Positions 48,900 to 60,099 of a stretch of 64,000 bases of DNA are shown here, piece after piece. This stretch comes from Pseudomonadota bacterium. Its GTDB lineage: Bacteria; Pseudomonadota; Gammaproteobacteria; Xanthomonadales; Rhodanobacteraceae. Position 1 is the first letter of the stretch. Every line of letters begins with the position of its first letter. The stretch covers positions 1-64,000 of the forward strand of contig JAFEFO010000019.1 in the NCBI GenBank assembly GCA_018240565.1, given 5' to 3'. The notes under the pieces are model-generated. The model searched no databases. It saw only the letters and a list, made by a program, of their open reading frames with translations, and had not been told where the DNA came from. A program made the translations under genes and the position numbers.

Positions 48900-49393
48900 G
48901 CCGTCTCGCGACGGGCTTTTTCGAGTTTCTTTCGCACCATCTCGCGCTTGAGCGGCGACAGGTAATCGACAAAAAGTTTGCCGACGAGATGATCCATCTC
49001 GTGCTGGATGCACACCGCGAGCAGGCCGTCGGCTTCGATGTGCAGCGGTTGGCCGTTGCGATCGGCGGCTTCCACGACGATGCGGTCGGCGCGTTGCACG
49101 TCGGCGAAGATGCCAGGCACCGACAGGCAGCCTTCCTGGTAGACCTGCTCGCCTTCGCGGGCGACGATCCTCGGGTTGATCAGTGCGAGCGGCGCATTTT
49201 TTTCCTCGGAAACATCCAGCACCAGCACTTGCTTGTGCACATTGACCTGGGTCGCGGCCAGGCCGATGCCGGGTGCCGCGTACATGGTCGCGAGCATGGC
49301 GTCGACCAGCTCGTGCAGGGCCTTGTCGAACACGGCAACGGGCTGGGCGCGGGTGCGCAGGCGCGGATCGGGGAATTCGAGGATCGTCAGCAT
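48896..49393 (-). CDS. def: peptide deformylase
   Basis: Def removes the formyl group from nascent proteins, reversing the Fmt step. The 165-aa type I enzyme has motif 1 GIGLAATQ, motif 2 EGCLSVP (zinc-ligand Cys) and motif 3 QHEMDHL (two His ligands and catalytic Glu). The ATG at 49393 starts [13 protein letters not shown]. It is the first gene of a tightly packed def-fmt-rsmB-DUF4390-ntrY-ArnT run, and divergent from the LysM gene. Confidence 0.96.
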   Translation of the reverse strand: MLTILEFPDPRLRTRAQPVAVFDKALHELVDAMLATMYAAPGIGLAATQVNVHKQVLVLDVSEEKNAPLALINPRIVAREGEQVYQEGCLSVPGIFADVQRADRIVVEAADRNGQPLHIEADGLLAVCIQHEMDHLVGKLFVDYLSPLKREMVRKKLEKARRETA

Positions 49394-49600
49394 GGCATCG
49401 ATATGGGTATCGGGGAGCGTGACGCAAGTCACGGCAGGACAAGGAGATTGCGCCAAAAATTCTACGCCGATTCGACACTTGGCGCGAATTTGCCGGGAGC
49501 CGGTACGCTGGCGGTGCCAATTCGTGAAGCCCGTCATTTGCGCCGTTAAGATTTTCGTATACACTCCGGAAGCCCTTTGGGAATCAGGTAATTGGCAGCC

Positions 49601-50770
49601 ATGCTTAAAAAACTACCTGCGATTTGTGCCGGTTTGTTGCTCACCGTCACCGCATATGCCGCCTCGGTGCAGCTTGCGAAGGACCATCCGGACACCTACA
49701 CGGTGCGCAAGGGGGACACGCTGTGGAGCATCGCGGCGAAGTTCCTGCAAAAGCCGTGGCAGTGGCCGGAAGTCTGGCAGGCCAACCCGCAAGTCAGGAA
49801 TCCGCATCTGATCTATCCCGGCGATGTGTTGAGCCTTGCCTATCTGAACGGCAGGCCGGGGCTGGGCATCGCCAGCCGCGGCGGCATCGAACCGCATACG
49901 CGCGCCGAGCAGCTGGAAAACGCGGTCAAGCCGCTGCCGTTGTCGGCGATCGAGGATTTCCTGAAGAAACCGCGCTTGGTCAGCGAAGACGAATTCAAGC
50001 GCGCGCCACACGTGGTCGGCATCGAGGATCACCACATCAATGGCGCTACCGGCCAGTTGATCTACGTGCGCAACCTGGACGCTCAGCCGGGCCAGCATTT
50101 TGTACTGCTGCGCCCGATCGGCCGCTACTACGAGATCACCGGCAAGGACGGCCGGCCAAGCGAAGTCTATCGCCAGGACATGCAGGATCGCGACGACCGC
50201 CCGAGCATGCTCTGGCACCACGGCCCGGATCACTTCACCCTGCGTGGCAACGTCAAGTTCCTCGGCTACGAGATGCTGCAGTACGGCGACGTCGAAGCCA
50301 CGCATGCAGGCAATCCGGCTTCCGTGCTGGTGACAAGTACCGATTACGAGGTGCGCCCGGGCGACTACGTGCTGCCGCCGGACAACAACCAGTTCGACTT
50401 CCAGTACGTGCCCCACGCACCGCAACAGGTGCCGGCCACGATGCGCGTGATTGCCTTCACCGATGCCTTGAACGCGGTCGGGCGCCTGCAGGTCGTGGCG
50501 CTGTCCAATGGCGCCGCCGATGGCATCGAGAATGGCCAGACCTTCTCGATCTTCCATGCCGGCGATGTGGTCACCGATCGCACCGACTATCCGGAAGGCA
50601 GCTTCAAGGCGTTTTTCAAGCGCGACGAGGCCAAGGTGCAGTTGCCGGAGGAATACATCGGCCATGTCATGATCTTCCGCACCTTCGACCGCGTCAGCTA
50701 TGGCCTGATCATGGATGGCATCCGGCCGGTGCATCTGGGCGACAAACTCTACGAACCCGATCACACGTAG
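49601..50770 (+). CDS. exported LysM-domain protein
   Basis: The 389-aa protein has a signal peptide ([20 protein letters not shown]). One LysM peptidoglycan-binding domain follows ([20 protein letters not shown] through [13 protein letters not shown], residues about 33-85). The remaining 300 residues are an unrecognised beta-rich region ([33 protein letters not shown]). This protein sits beside dprA and divergent from def in many Xanthomonadales genomes, from memory. The TTG three codons upstream is unlikely. A terminator follows. Confidence 0.88.
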   Translation: MLKKLPAICAGLLLTVTAYAASVQLAKDHPDTYTVRKGDTLWSIAAKFLQKPWQWPEVWQANPQVRNPHLIYPGDVLSLAYLNGRPGLGIASRGGIEPHTRAEQLENAVKPLPLSAIEDFLKKPRLVSEDEFKRAPHVVGIEDHHINGATGQLIYVRNLDAQPGQHFVLLRPIGRYYEITGKDGRPSEVYRQDMQDRDDRPSMLWHHGPDHFTLRGNVKFLGYEMLQYGDVEATHAGNPASVLVTSTDYEVRPGDYVLPPDNNQFDFQYVPHAPQQVPATMRVIAFTDALNAVGRLQVVALSNGAADGIENGQTFSIFHAGDVVTDRTDYPEGSFKAFFKRDEAKVQLPEEYIGHVMIFRTFDRVSYGLIMDGIRPVHLGDKLYEPDHT

Positions 50771-50802
50771 AAGCTTTCGCGTAGGACTTTTCCGATTCTC
50801 CA

Positions 50803-50834
50803 CGAACGGCGCGATTTTCGCGCCGTTCGTTTTT
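50803..50834 (+). terminator. Rho-independent terminator of the LysM gene
   Basis: A perfect 11-bp stem (50803-50813 with 50819-50829) with a T-rich loop is followed by five T, just before dprA. Confidence 0.9.
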
Positions 50835-50857
50835 GTGCATCCGCTAAACTGCCGGCA

Positions 50858-51982
50858 ATGCCGCAGGACATGCCACTGGATGAAACCCGCGCCTGGCTCG
50901 CGCTGTTGCGCGCACCGGGGCTTGGTGCATCCGGCACGCGCGAGCTCATTGGCCGCTACGGCAATGCCGTCGCCGCCCAGGCGGGCGCAGCGCGCGATCC
51001 GCGCGTGGACGCGGCGGCGCGTGCCTGGCTCGCCGCACCGGACGCGACGCGCATCGATGCGGACCTGCGCTGGCTGGAAGCGCCGTGCCACCACCTCGTC
51101 GTCGCCACCAGCGAAGACTTTCCGATCCTGTTGCGCGACGCCACCAATCCGCCCGCAGCCTTGTTCGTGGCGGGTGACACGGCCTGTCTGTGGTCGGCGC
51201 AGATCGCCATCGTCGGTTCGCGCAGCGCGACGGCGGCGGGCCTGGCGAATGCGCGCGCCTTTGCCAAGACGTTTGCCCAAGCCGGCAATACCGTCACCAG
51301 CGGCCTGGCCGAAGGCGTCGATGGCGCCGCGCACGACGGCGCGCTGGAAGGCGGCGGCAAGACCATTGCCGTGCTCGGCACCGGGCCGGACATCGTCTTC
51401 CCGCGCCAGCACGGGGACCTGGCCGGCCGCATCGTCGAACACGGCGCGCTGGTCAGCGAATTCCCGCCCGGCACGCCGGGCCTGCCGAAACATTTCCCGC
51501 GGCGCAACCGCATCATCGCGGGCCTGAGCCTGGGCACGCTGGTGGTCGAGGCCAGCCTGCGCTCGGGTTCGCTCACCACCGCGCGCCTGGCCACCGAAGC
51601 CGGGCGCGAGGTGTTCGCCCTGCCTGGCTCGATCCATTCGCCGCTCGCGCGCGGCTGCCACAAGCTCATCCGCGACGGCGCCAAGCTGGTGGAAACCGCC
51701 GAGGAGGTGATCGAGGAATTGCGCGGGGTCGGCGGCTTGCTCGCCGAAGGCCTGCGCAGGCGCTTGCAGGCGCCGGCGGACCCCACGCCGTTGCCGGAGG
51801 CGGCCGTCACGCGCGATGCCGACTACCAGCGCCTGCTCGGCGCGCTGGATGCGCAGGCCACGGCGCTGGATGAACTCGTCGAGCGCACCGGTTTGACCGC
51901 CGCAGCCGTGTCATCGATGCTGCTCGTGCTCGAACTCGACGGCGTCGTTGGCTCCGAGAATGGCCGTTATGCACGGCGCTGA
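50858..51982 (+). CDS. dprA: DNA-processing protein DprA
   Basis: DprA (Smf) loads RecA onto incoming single-stranded DNA during natural transformation. The product is 374 aa. The Rossmann-like core has VGSRSATAAGLANARAFAKT, GLAEGVDGAAHDGALEGGGK, VLGTGPDIVFPRQHGDLAG, and LVSEFPPGTPGLPKHFPRRN followed by IIAGLS. A C-terminal winged helix ends LVLELDGVVGSENGRYARR. The alternative start is an ATG four codons in. It is followed by topA; the smg (DUF494) gene often found between them is absent. Confidence 0.95.
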   Translation: MPQDMPLDETRAWLALLRAPGLGASGTRELIGRYGNAVAAQAGAARDPRVDAAARAWLAAPDATRIDADLRWLEAPCHHLVVATSEDFPILLRDATNPPAALFVAGDTACLWSAQIAIVGSRSATAAGLANARAFAKTFAQAGNTVTSGLAEGVDGAAHDGALEGGGKTIAVLGTGPDIVFPRQHGDLAGRIVEHGALVSEFPPGTPGLPKHFPRRNRIIAGLSLGTLVVEASLRSGSLTTARLATEAGREVFALPGSIHSPLARGCHKLIRDGAKLVETAEEVIEELRGVGGLLAEGLRRRLQAPADPTPLPEAAVTRDADYQRLLGALDAQATALDELVERTGLTAAAVSSMLLVLELDGVVGSENGRYARR

Positions 51983-51995
51983 ACCGGGATTGCGC

Positions 51996-52062
51996 TTGAC
52001 ACACCGCCCATGTCTGTGAGCACACTGAAAAAAGAGAGCCCGCACCACGCGGGCATATTTTT
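51996..52062 (+). promoter_or_regulatory. possible topA promoter and leader hairpin (terminator-like)
   Basis: A TTGACA hexamer at 51996-52001 and a weak -10 at 52021-52026 (CACACT, spacing 19) precede a 6-bp GC stem (52038-52043 with 52049-52054) and a T-rich stretch. The hairpin ends 8 bases before the topA ATG, so it is either a dprA terminator with read-through or a leader attenuator of topA. Confidence 0.45.
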
Positions 52063-52069
52063 CGCCGCC

Positions 52070-54529
52070 ATGCCCAAGAACCTGCTCATCGTCGAATCCC
52101 CGGCCAAGGCCAAGACGATCAACAAATACCTCGGCAAGGATTTCCAGGTCCTGGCCTCCTACGGCCATGTGCGTGACCTCAAGCCACGCGAAGGCGCGGT
52201 CGATACCGACCACGACTTCGCCATGGCCTACGAGCTGATCGAGAAGAACGAAAAGCACGTCGATGCCATCGTCAAGGCAGCCAAGGCGGCCGATGCGCTG
52301 TATCTGGCCACCGACTTGGATCGCGAAGGCGAGGCGATTTCCTGGCACATCGCCGAAATCCTGCGGCAACGCAAATTGCTCGACGGCAAGCAGGTGCATC
52401 GCGTGGTGTTTTCCGAAATCACCCCGCACGCCATCCAGGAAGCCGTCGCGCATCCGCGCGAGCTGTCGCTCGACCTCGTCAACGCCCAGCAGGCACGCCG
52501 CGCGCTCGACTACCTGGTCGGCTTCAACCTCTCGCCGGTGCTGTGGCGCAAGGTGCAGCGCGGCCTCTCCGCGGGCCGCGTGCAATCGCCGGCGCTGCGC
52601 ATGATCGTCGAGCGCGAGGAGGAAATCGAGGCGTTCAAGGCGCGCGAGTACTGGACCATCGAAGCCGATTGCGCGCATCCCATGCAGCGCTTTGCCGCGC
52701 GCCTGCTCAAATTGCGCGGCAAGAAATTCGAGCAGTTCGACTTGACGGACGAAAAATCCGCGCATGCCGCGCGCGATGCCTTGGTCAAGTCCGCGCAAGG
52801 CCGCCTGATCGTATCGGAGGTGCAATCCAAGGAACGCAAGCGCCGTCCCTCGCCCCCCTTCACCACCTCGACCCTGCAACAGGAAGCGGCGCGCAAACTC
52901 GGATTCTCGACCAGCCGCACCATGCGCATCGCGCAGGGCCTGTACGAAGGCGTCGCCATTGGCGGCGAGGGCACGGTCGGCCTTATCACCTACATGCGTA
53001 CCGATTCGGTAAATCTCGCCCAGGACGCCATCGCGGAAATCCGCAAGGTCATCGCGCGCGATTACGGCGCGCGTGCCCTGCCCGAGCATCCGCATATTTA
53101 CCGGGCCAAGTCCAAGAACGCGCAGGAAGCGCACGAGGCGATCCGTCCGACCTCGGCCTTGCACACGCCGGCAAGCGTCGGCGGATTCCTCAATGACGAC
53201 CAGCGCAAGCTGTACGACCTGATCTGGAAGCGCGCGGTCGCCAGCCAGATGCAGCACGCGACCTTGAACACGGTGTCGGTCGATTTCGATGCCGGCGGCG
53301 ACTGCGCGTTCCGCGCCAGTGGCACCACCGTCATCGATCCGGGATTCCTCGCCGTGTACGAGGAAGGCCGCGACGCGAAAACCGCCGAGGACGAGGACGA
53401 CAACCGCAAGCTGCCGGCGATGAAGGTCGGCGAAGCCGTGCCGTTGGCCGACGTGCTTGCCGAACAGCATTTCACCGAACCGCCGCCGCGCTTTTCGGAA
53501 GCCTCCCTGGTCAAGGCGCTGGAGGAATACGGCATCGGCCGCCCCTCGACCTACGCGAGCATCATCCAGACCCTGCTCAACCGTGAATACGTGCTGCTGG
53601 ATTCACGCCGCTTCCGCCCGACCGACGTCGGCCGCGCGGTGGCGAAGTTCCTGTCCGGTCACTTCACGCAATACGTCGATTACGACTTCACCGCCAAACT
53701 CGAAGACGAACTCGACGCGGTCTCGCGCGGCGAAGAAGACTGGGTGCCATTGCTGCGAAAATTCTGGACGCCGTTCAAGGCACTGGTCGCGGACAAGATC
53801 GAAACGGTCGATCGCGGGGAAGCCGGCGGCGAGCGCGTGCTCGGCACCGATCCGGTCTCCGGCAAACCGGTATCCGTGCGCCTGGGTCGTTACGGGCCGA
53901 TGGCGCAGCTCGGCGGCCGTGACGACGAATCCAAACGCTTTGCATCCTTGCGTCCCGGCCAGAGCATCCACACCATCGGACTGGAAGATGCGCTGCACCT
54001 GTTCAAGTTGCCGCGCGAGTTGGGCGTGGCCGATGACGGCGAGAAAATCAGCGTTGGCATCGGCCGCTTCGGACCCTTCGTCAAGCACGGCACGATGTAC
54101 GCCTCGATCAAGCCGCCGGATGATCCCTACACGATTGACCTCGCGCGTGCGAAAGAAGTGTTGCACGAGAAAGCCGAGGCGATCCGCAATCGCGTGATCG
54201 CGAGTTTTCGCGAGGGTGCGATCCAGGTCCTGCGTGGCCAGTACGGTCCCTACATCACCGACGGCGAGAAGAACGCACGCATCCCGAAGGATCGCGAGCC
54301 GGCCTCGCTGACCGAAGCCGAATGCGCGGAACTGCTCGCCGCGGCGCCGGTACGGCCCAAGCGCGGCCGCTTCGGCAAGGCCGCCAAGGGCGCGCCGGCC
54401 AAGGCCGCGGCCAAGAAGGCAGCGCCGGCGAAAAAGGCGGCCGTGAAAAAAGCCACCGCGAAGAAAGCGCCGGCAAAAAAAGTGACCGCGAAGAAGGCGG
54501 CGCCGCGCAAGAAAGCCGTCGAGGCCTGA
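52070..54529 (+). CDS. topA: DNA topoisomerase I
   Basis: Type IA topoisomerase that relaxes negative supercoils. The product is 819 aa. The Toprim domain opens with MPKNLLIVESPAKAKTINKY and has LATDLDREGEAISWHIAEIL. The catalytic tyrosine is Tyr308 in LITYMRTDSVN. RPSTYASIIQTLLNREYV is typical. The C-terminus has no cysteine zinc fingers; instead it ends in a Lys/Ala-rich tail (residues about 775-819) that probably binds DNA. The ATG at 52070 is chosen over one at 52010, which would cross the leader hairpin. Confidence 0.95.
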   Translation: MPKNLLIVESPAKAKTINKYLGKDFQVLASYGHVRDLKPREGAVDTDHDFAMAYELIEKNEKHVDAIVKAAKAADALYLATDLDREGEAISWHIAEILRQRKLLDGKQVHRVVFSEITPHAIQEAVAHPRELSLDLVNAQQARRALDYLVGFNLSPVLWRKVQRGLSAGRVQSPALRMIVEREEEIEAFKAREYWTIEADCAHPMQRFAARLLKLRGKKFEQFDLTDEKSAHAARDALVKSAQGRLIVSEVQSKERKRRPSPPFTTSTLQQEAARKLGFSTSRTMRIAQGLYEGVAIGGEGTVGLITYMRTDSVNLAQDAIAEIRKVIARDYGARALPEHPHIYRAKSKNAQEAHEAIRPTSALHTPASVGGFLNDDQRKLYDLIWKRAVASQMQHATLNTVSVDFDAGGDCAFRASGTTVIDPGFLAVYEEGRDAKTAEDEDDNRKLPAMKVGEAVPLADVLAEQHFTEPPPRFSEASLVKALEEYGIGRPSTYASIIQTLLNREYVLLDSRRFRPTDVGRAVAKFLSGHFTQYVDYDFTAKLEDELDAVSRGEEDWVPLLRKFWTPFKALVADKIETVDRGEAGGERVLGTDPVSGKPVSVRLGRYGPMAQLGGRDDESKRFASLRPGQSIHTIGLEDALHLFKLPRELGVADDGEKISVGIGRFGPFVKHGTMYASIKPPDDPYTIDLARAKEVLHEKAEAIRNRVIASFREGAIQVLRGQYGPYITDGEKNARIPKDREPASLTEAECAELLAAAPVRPKRGRFGKAAKGAPAKAAAKKAAPAKKAAVKKATAKKAPAKKVTAKKAAPRKKAVEA

Positions 54530-54533
54530 TGCC

Positions 54534-55091
54534 ATGGAGCTTGCGCTGCAAGCGGCTGTCACTGCGCTGCGCGCGGGCGGCGTCGTTGCCTATCCAACCG
54601 AGGCGGTGTACGGCATGGGTTGCGATCCGCACGATCGCGCCGCATTCGAGCGCGTGTTCGCGCTGAAGCAGCGCCCGCCGACACAAGGCGTGCTGTTGAT
54701 TGCGGCGGATTTTGCGCAAGTGGAAAGGTATATCGACCTCGCGCGCATGCCTGCGGACGCGCTCGTGCGCGTGCGCGCGAGCTGGCCCGGTCCGCACACG
54801 TGGATTTTCCCGCGTGCCGCGACGGTTCCGGACTGGATCGCCGGCAGCCATGCCGGCATCGCGCTGCGCGTGACCGCGCATCCGCTCGCATCCGCGCTGT
54901 GCCGCGCGTTCGGCGGCGCCATCGTTTCGACCAGCGCGAACCGTCATGGCGTGGCGCCCGCGCGCACGGCGCAGGCCGTGCGTGAGGCGTTTGGCAGCGA
55001 ACTTGCGTATATTCTCGACGGCGCCGTCGGCGACCTGGATCGGCCAACGCCGATCCGCGATGCCATCAGTGGGGAACAGATCCGGTCGTGA
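54534..55091 (+). CDS. tsaC: threonylcarbamoyl-AMP synthase TsaC (Sua5/YciO/YrdC family)
   Basis: TsaC makes threonylcarbamoyl-AMP from Thr, bicarbonate and ATP for the t6A37 modification of tRNA. The product is 185 aa, a short form without a C-terminal Sua5 domain. GGVVAYPTEAVYGMGCDPHD near the start is the family nucleotide/Thr-binding signature, with VFALKQRPPTQGVLLIAAD and SANRHGVAPARTA later. It lies 4 bp after topA and is probably co-transcribed. Confidence 0.94.
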   Translation: MELALQAAVTALRAGGVVAYPTEAVYGMGCDPHDRAAFERVFALKQRPPTQGVLLIAADFAQVERYIDLARMPADALVRVRASWPGPHTWIFPRAATVPDWIAGSHAGIALRVTAHPLASALCRAFGGAIVSTSANRHGVAPARTAQAVREAFGSELAYILDGAVGDLDRPTPIRDAISGEQIRS

Positions 55092-55106
55092 TCGGGGGTG
55101 GGGAAC

Positions 55107-56450
55107 GTGTCAGCCGTCGTTGAAATCCAGCGTGCGTTGCCGGCCGGCGTGCCGCTGCTAGCCACTGCTACAGCGTCGCGGATCATTGCGTGGCGCGACG
55201 GCAGACCCGTTGCGGCGCGCGACTTTCTTGCCGACGTCATGGCGCTCGCCGCGATGCTGCCATCGGCGCGCCATGCCGTGAATCTGTGCGAAGACCGTTA
55301 TCGTTTCATCACTGCGTTCTGTGCAGTTGCCGTCGCCGGGCAAACGAACTTGTTGCCCGGCACGCGCGCGCCACAGGCAATTGCGGAAACGCTTGCCGCT
55401 TATCCTGACAGTTACGTACTGGCCGAAAGCACGCAGGAGGGTGTCAACGCACGTCAATTCGTGATGCCGGACGTGTTGGGCGACGCCGCGGCGGCGACGC
55501 CAGCGCTGCCGTCGGATCGCGTCGTTGCCATTGCCTTCACTTCAGGCAGTACCGGCAGTCCGAAAGCGAATCCGAAAACCTGGGGCGCCGTGTGCGCGAG
55601 CAGTGCGCACAACGCCGATGCGGTGTGCGCGGGCGGCACACCGAACATTGTCGCCACGGTGCCGCCGCAGCACATGTACGGACTGGAAATGTCGGTGCTG
55701 CTGCCGTTGCGCAGCGCCGCCGCCATCCATTCCGGGCATCCATTTTTTCCTGTCGACATTGCGCATGCGCTCACGCAGGTTCCGGCGCCGCGGGTGCTGG
55801 TGACGACGCCGCACCACCTGCGTGCGCTGTTGCGTTCGGATGTCGTGTTGCCGGCGATCGAGGCGATCGTCAGCGCGACGGCGCCGTTGCCGGCGGAACT
55901 CGCGCGTAGCGTCGAAGCGCGCTTCGCGACGCGCGTGACCGAACTGTTCGGTTCGACCGAAACCTGCGTCATTGCCCGGCGCCGCGCCGCACTGGACGAG
56001 CCGTGGCAGTTGTATCCGGGCGTGTCGCTGCAACCGCAACCCGACGGGACGCTGGTCGATGCGCCGTATTTTTCGGCGCCGACGCCATTGCAGGATATCG
56101 TCGAACTGCTGCCGGAAAGGCGTTTTCGCCTGTGCGGACGCAATGGCGATCTGCTCGAGATCGCCGGCAAGCGCGCTTCGCTGGCAGACTTGAACCGGCG
56201 GCTGCTGGCGATTCCCGGGGTCGAGGATGGCGTCGTCCTTCAACTCGACGCCGACGGCCGTGGTGTGCGCCGTCTTGCCGCACTCGTGGTGGCGCCGAAC
56301 CTCGACGCGACGCAGATACGCGACGCGTTGCGCGCGGGCATCGATCCGGTATTCCTGCCGCGGCCGCTCAGGATCGTCGCGTCGTTGCCACGCAACGCGG
56401 CAGGCAAACTGCCGCGCGCGGCGCTGCTCGATGCACTCCTGGGACCCTAG
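55107..56450 (+). CDS. AMP-dependent acyl/aryl ligase (ANL superfamily)
   Basis: The 447-aa adenylating enzyme is shorter than typical acyl-CoA synthetases. The P-loop is IAFTSGSTGSPKANPKTWG. The aromatic-acid/ATP segment is ELFGSTETCVIARRRA. The C-terminal lysine region is LPRNAAGKLPRAALLDA. The layout resembles the short ligases of aryl-polyene/xanthomonadin-type clusters, but no other such gene is near, so the substrate is open. The start is a GTG; 55107 (after a GGGG) is preferred to 55098, with low certainty. It is 15 bp after tsaC. Confidence 0.75.
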   Translation: MSAVVEIQRALPAGVPLLATATASRIIAWRDGRPVAARDFLADVMALAAMLPSARHAVNLCEDRYRFITAFCAVAVAGQTNLLPGTRAPQAIAETLAAYPDSYVLAESTQEGVNARQFVMPDVLGDAAAATPALPSDRVVAIAFTSGSTGSPKANPKTWGAVCASSAHNADAVCAGGTPNIVATVPPQHMYGLEMSVLLPLRSAAAIHSGHPFFPVDIAHALTQVPAPRVLVTTPHHLRALLRSDVVLPAIEAIVSATAPLPAELARSVEARFATRVTELFGSTETCVIARRRAALDEPWQLYPGVSLQPQPDGTLVDAPYFSAPTPLQDIVELLPERRFRLCGRNGDLLEIAGKRASLADLNRRLLAIPGVEDGVVLQLDADGRGVRRLAALVVAPNLDATQIRDALRAGIDPVFLPRPLRIVASLPRNAAGKLPRAALLDALLGP

Positions 56451-56460
56451 GGCGCCGCAA

Positions 56461-56919
56461 TCACTTCCAGTCCGCGAGCTTGTAGTACACCGGCTGCACG
56501 GTGCCCGAAGGTCCCGACAATTGCTGCATCAGGTTCGGTGGAATCACTGCCGGATTGTCGACGTAGAATTTCGTCGGGCCTTCCTTCTCCAACACGCGCA
56601 CGAACACCAGCTTGCCCTTCTTGCGGTATTCCTCGACGGTTTCGTTGCCGTTCTGACGCACCGTCACCACCGGCAGTTCGGCCACGTTCGCGGCGGCCTG
56701 CACGTCCGGCGGCAACGTGGATTGTTCCTGGGTTTTCTCGGGGGCTTTCGCCGCGGGGGCGGCGGGCGTCTGCGCCGGTTCAACCTGCTTTACGCCAGGA
56801 TCGTTCATCGACGGCGGCGCCTGCACGGGCGGCAGCGGATCGGAGGCGGGTTTGCCTTGGGCGAAAACGGTCCCCGCCGAGGCAATGCACATCAGGCCAA
56901 GCAAACGAAGGGATTTCAT
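56461..56919 (-). CDS. DUF2782 exported protein
   Basis: The 152-aa protein has a signal peptide (MKSLRLLGLMCIASAGTVFA). A Pro/Ala-rich linker and the DUF2782 domain follow (VTVRQNGNETVEEYRKKGKL and VFVRVLEKEGPTKFYVDN). Its function is unknown; it is regularly the neighbour of polA in Xanthomonadales and Pseudomonadales genomes, from memory. GGGAGG lies 6-7 bases before the ATG. It is divergent from polA, 130 bp apart. Confidence 0.88.
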   Translation of the reverse strand: MKSLRLLGLMCIASAGTVFAQGKPASDPLPPVQAPPSMNDPGVKQVEPAQTPAAPAAKAPEKTQEQSTLPPDVQAAANVAELPVVTVRQNGNETVEEYRKKGKLVFVRVLEKEGPTKFYVDNPAVIPPNLMQQLSGPSGTVQPVYYKLADWK

Positions 56920-57049
56920 GGGCACCTCCCGGATTTGTTGCGAGCATATCACGCACGCGACATGCTTTTTATGACGCAGGTCCAGGCGTTTGCGTTGCAA
57001 AAATCCGCCCGCTGGGCCAAGCTGAAAATCCCGAGAATCCGGCACCGCC

Positions 57050-59803
<2,754 letters not shown>

Positions 59804-59876
59804 CGACCACGTAAATCGTTGAATTCCCAGCCGATGAACAATTTCTGAACCGATCGGTGTAAACAAGCGTAAAGCC

Positions 59877-59906
59877 TTGAACTTCGTGCCTGCGCATCCA
59901 TCTAAT
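59877..59906 (+). promoter_or_regulatory. candidate promoter of the polA-downstream sRNA
   Basis: TTGAAC (59877-59882) and TCTAAT (59901-59906) are 18 bases apart, giving a predicted start near 59911-59914. Confidence 0.55.
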
Positions 59907-59910
59907 TTCG

Positions 59911-60033
59911 CAGGTGCACGCAACGGCACCTGGTTGGCTCACCTCCCTGGGCCAACAACGGGGACCGATCCCTCCCCTGATCGGCCTCCGACCCACGGCC
60001 CCGAGAGTCCCCCCTAACTCTCGGGGCTTTTTT
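59911..60033 (+). ncRNA. candidate small RNA with C-rich loops (sX13/ErsA/Spot 42 position)
   Basis: About 123 nt between polA and a convergent SDR gene. Stem 1 is 59911-59917 with 59926-59932. Stem 2, GTTGGC/GCCAAC (59933-59938 with 59951-59956), has ACCTCCC in the loop. Stem 3, CCGATC/GATCGG (59965-59970 with 59979-59984), has loop CCTCCCCT. The terminator stem (59999-60008 with 60017-60026) has loop CCCCCCTA and six T. The C-rich loops recall Xanthomonas sX13, and the position recalls Spot 42 and ErsA. The rest of the 59804-60099 gap is otherwise empty. Confidence 0.75.
59999..60033 (+). terminator. terminator of the candidate sRNA
   Basis: A perfect 10-bp stem (59999-60008 with 60017-60026) with an 8-base C-rich loop, then C and six T. 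Confidence 0.9.
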
Positions 60034-60099
60034 ATGGGTTATTTTTGCAATCGTCCATGATTGCGAGGATCAATAAGCGGCCATCCAAGGCCGCGCGTT

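Noticed and set aside
48900..49520. Long N-terminal extensions of the fmt and rsmB frames
   Set aside because: They run through def and fmt in other frames; the overlapping TTG and GTG starts give proteins of normal family length.
52010..52069. Upstream ATG for topA giving a 20-residue extension
   Set aside because: The extension (MSVSTLKKES...) crosses the leader hairpin; TopA proteins normally begin MPKxLLIVESPAKAKT, which fits the ATG at 52070.
54361..54529. Direct repeats at the topA 3' end
   Set aside because: They are low-complexity Lys/Ala codons of the DNA-binding tail, not a CRISPR or mobile repeat.
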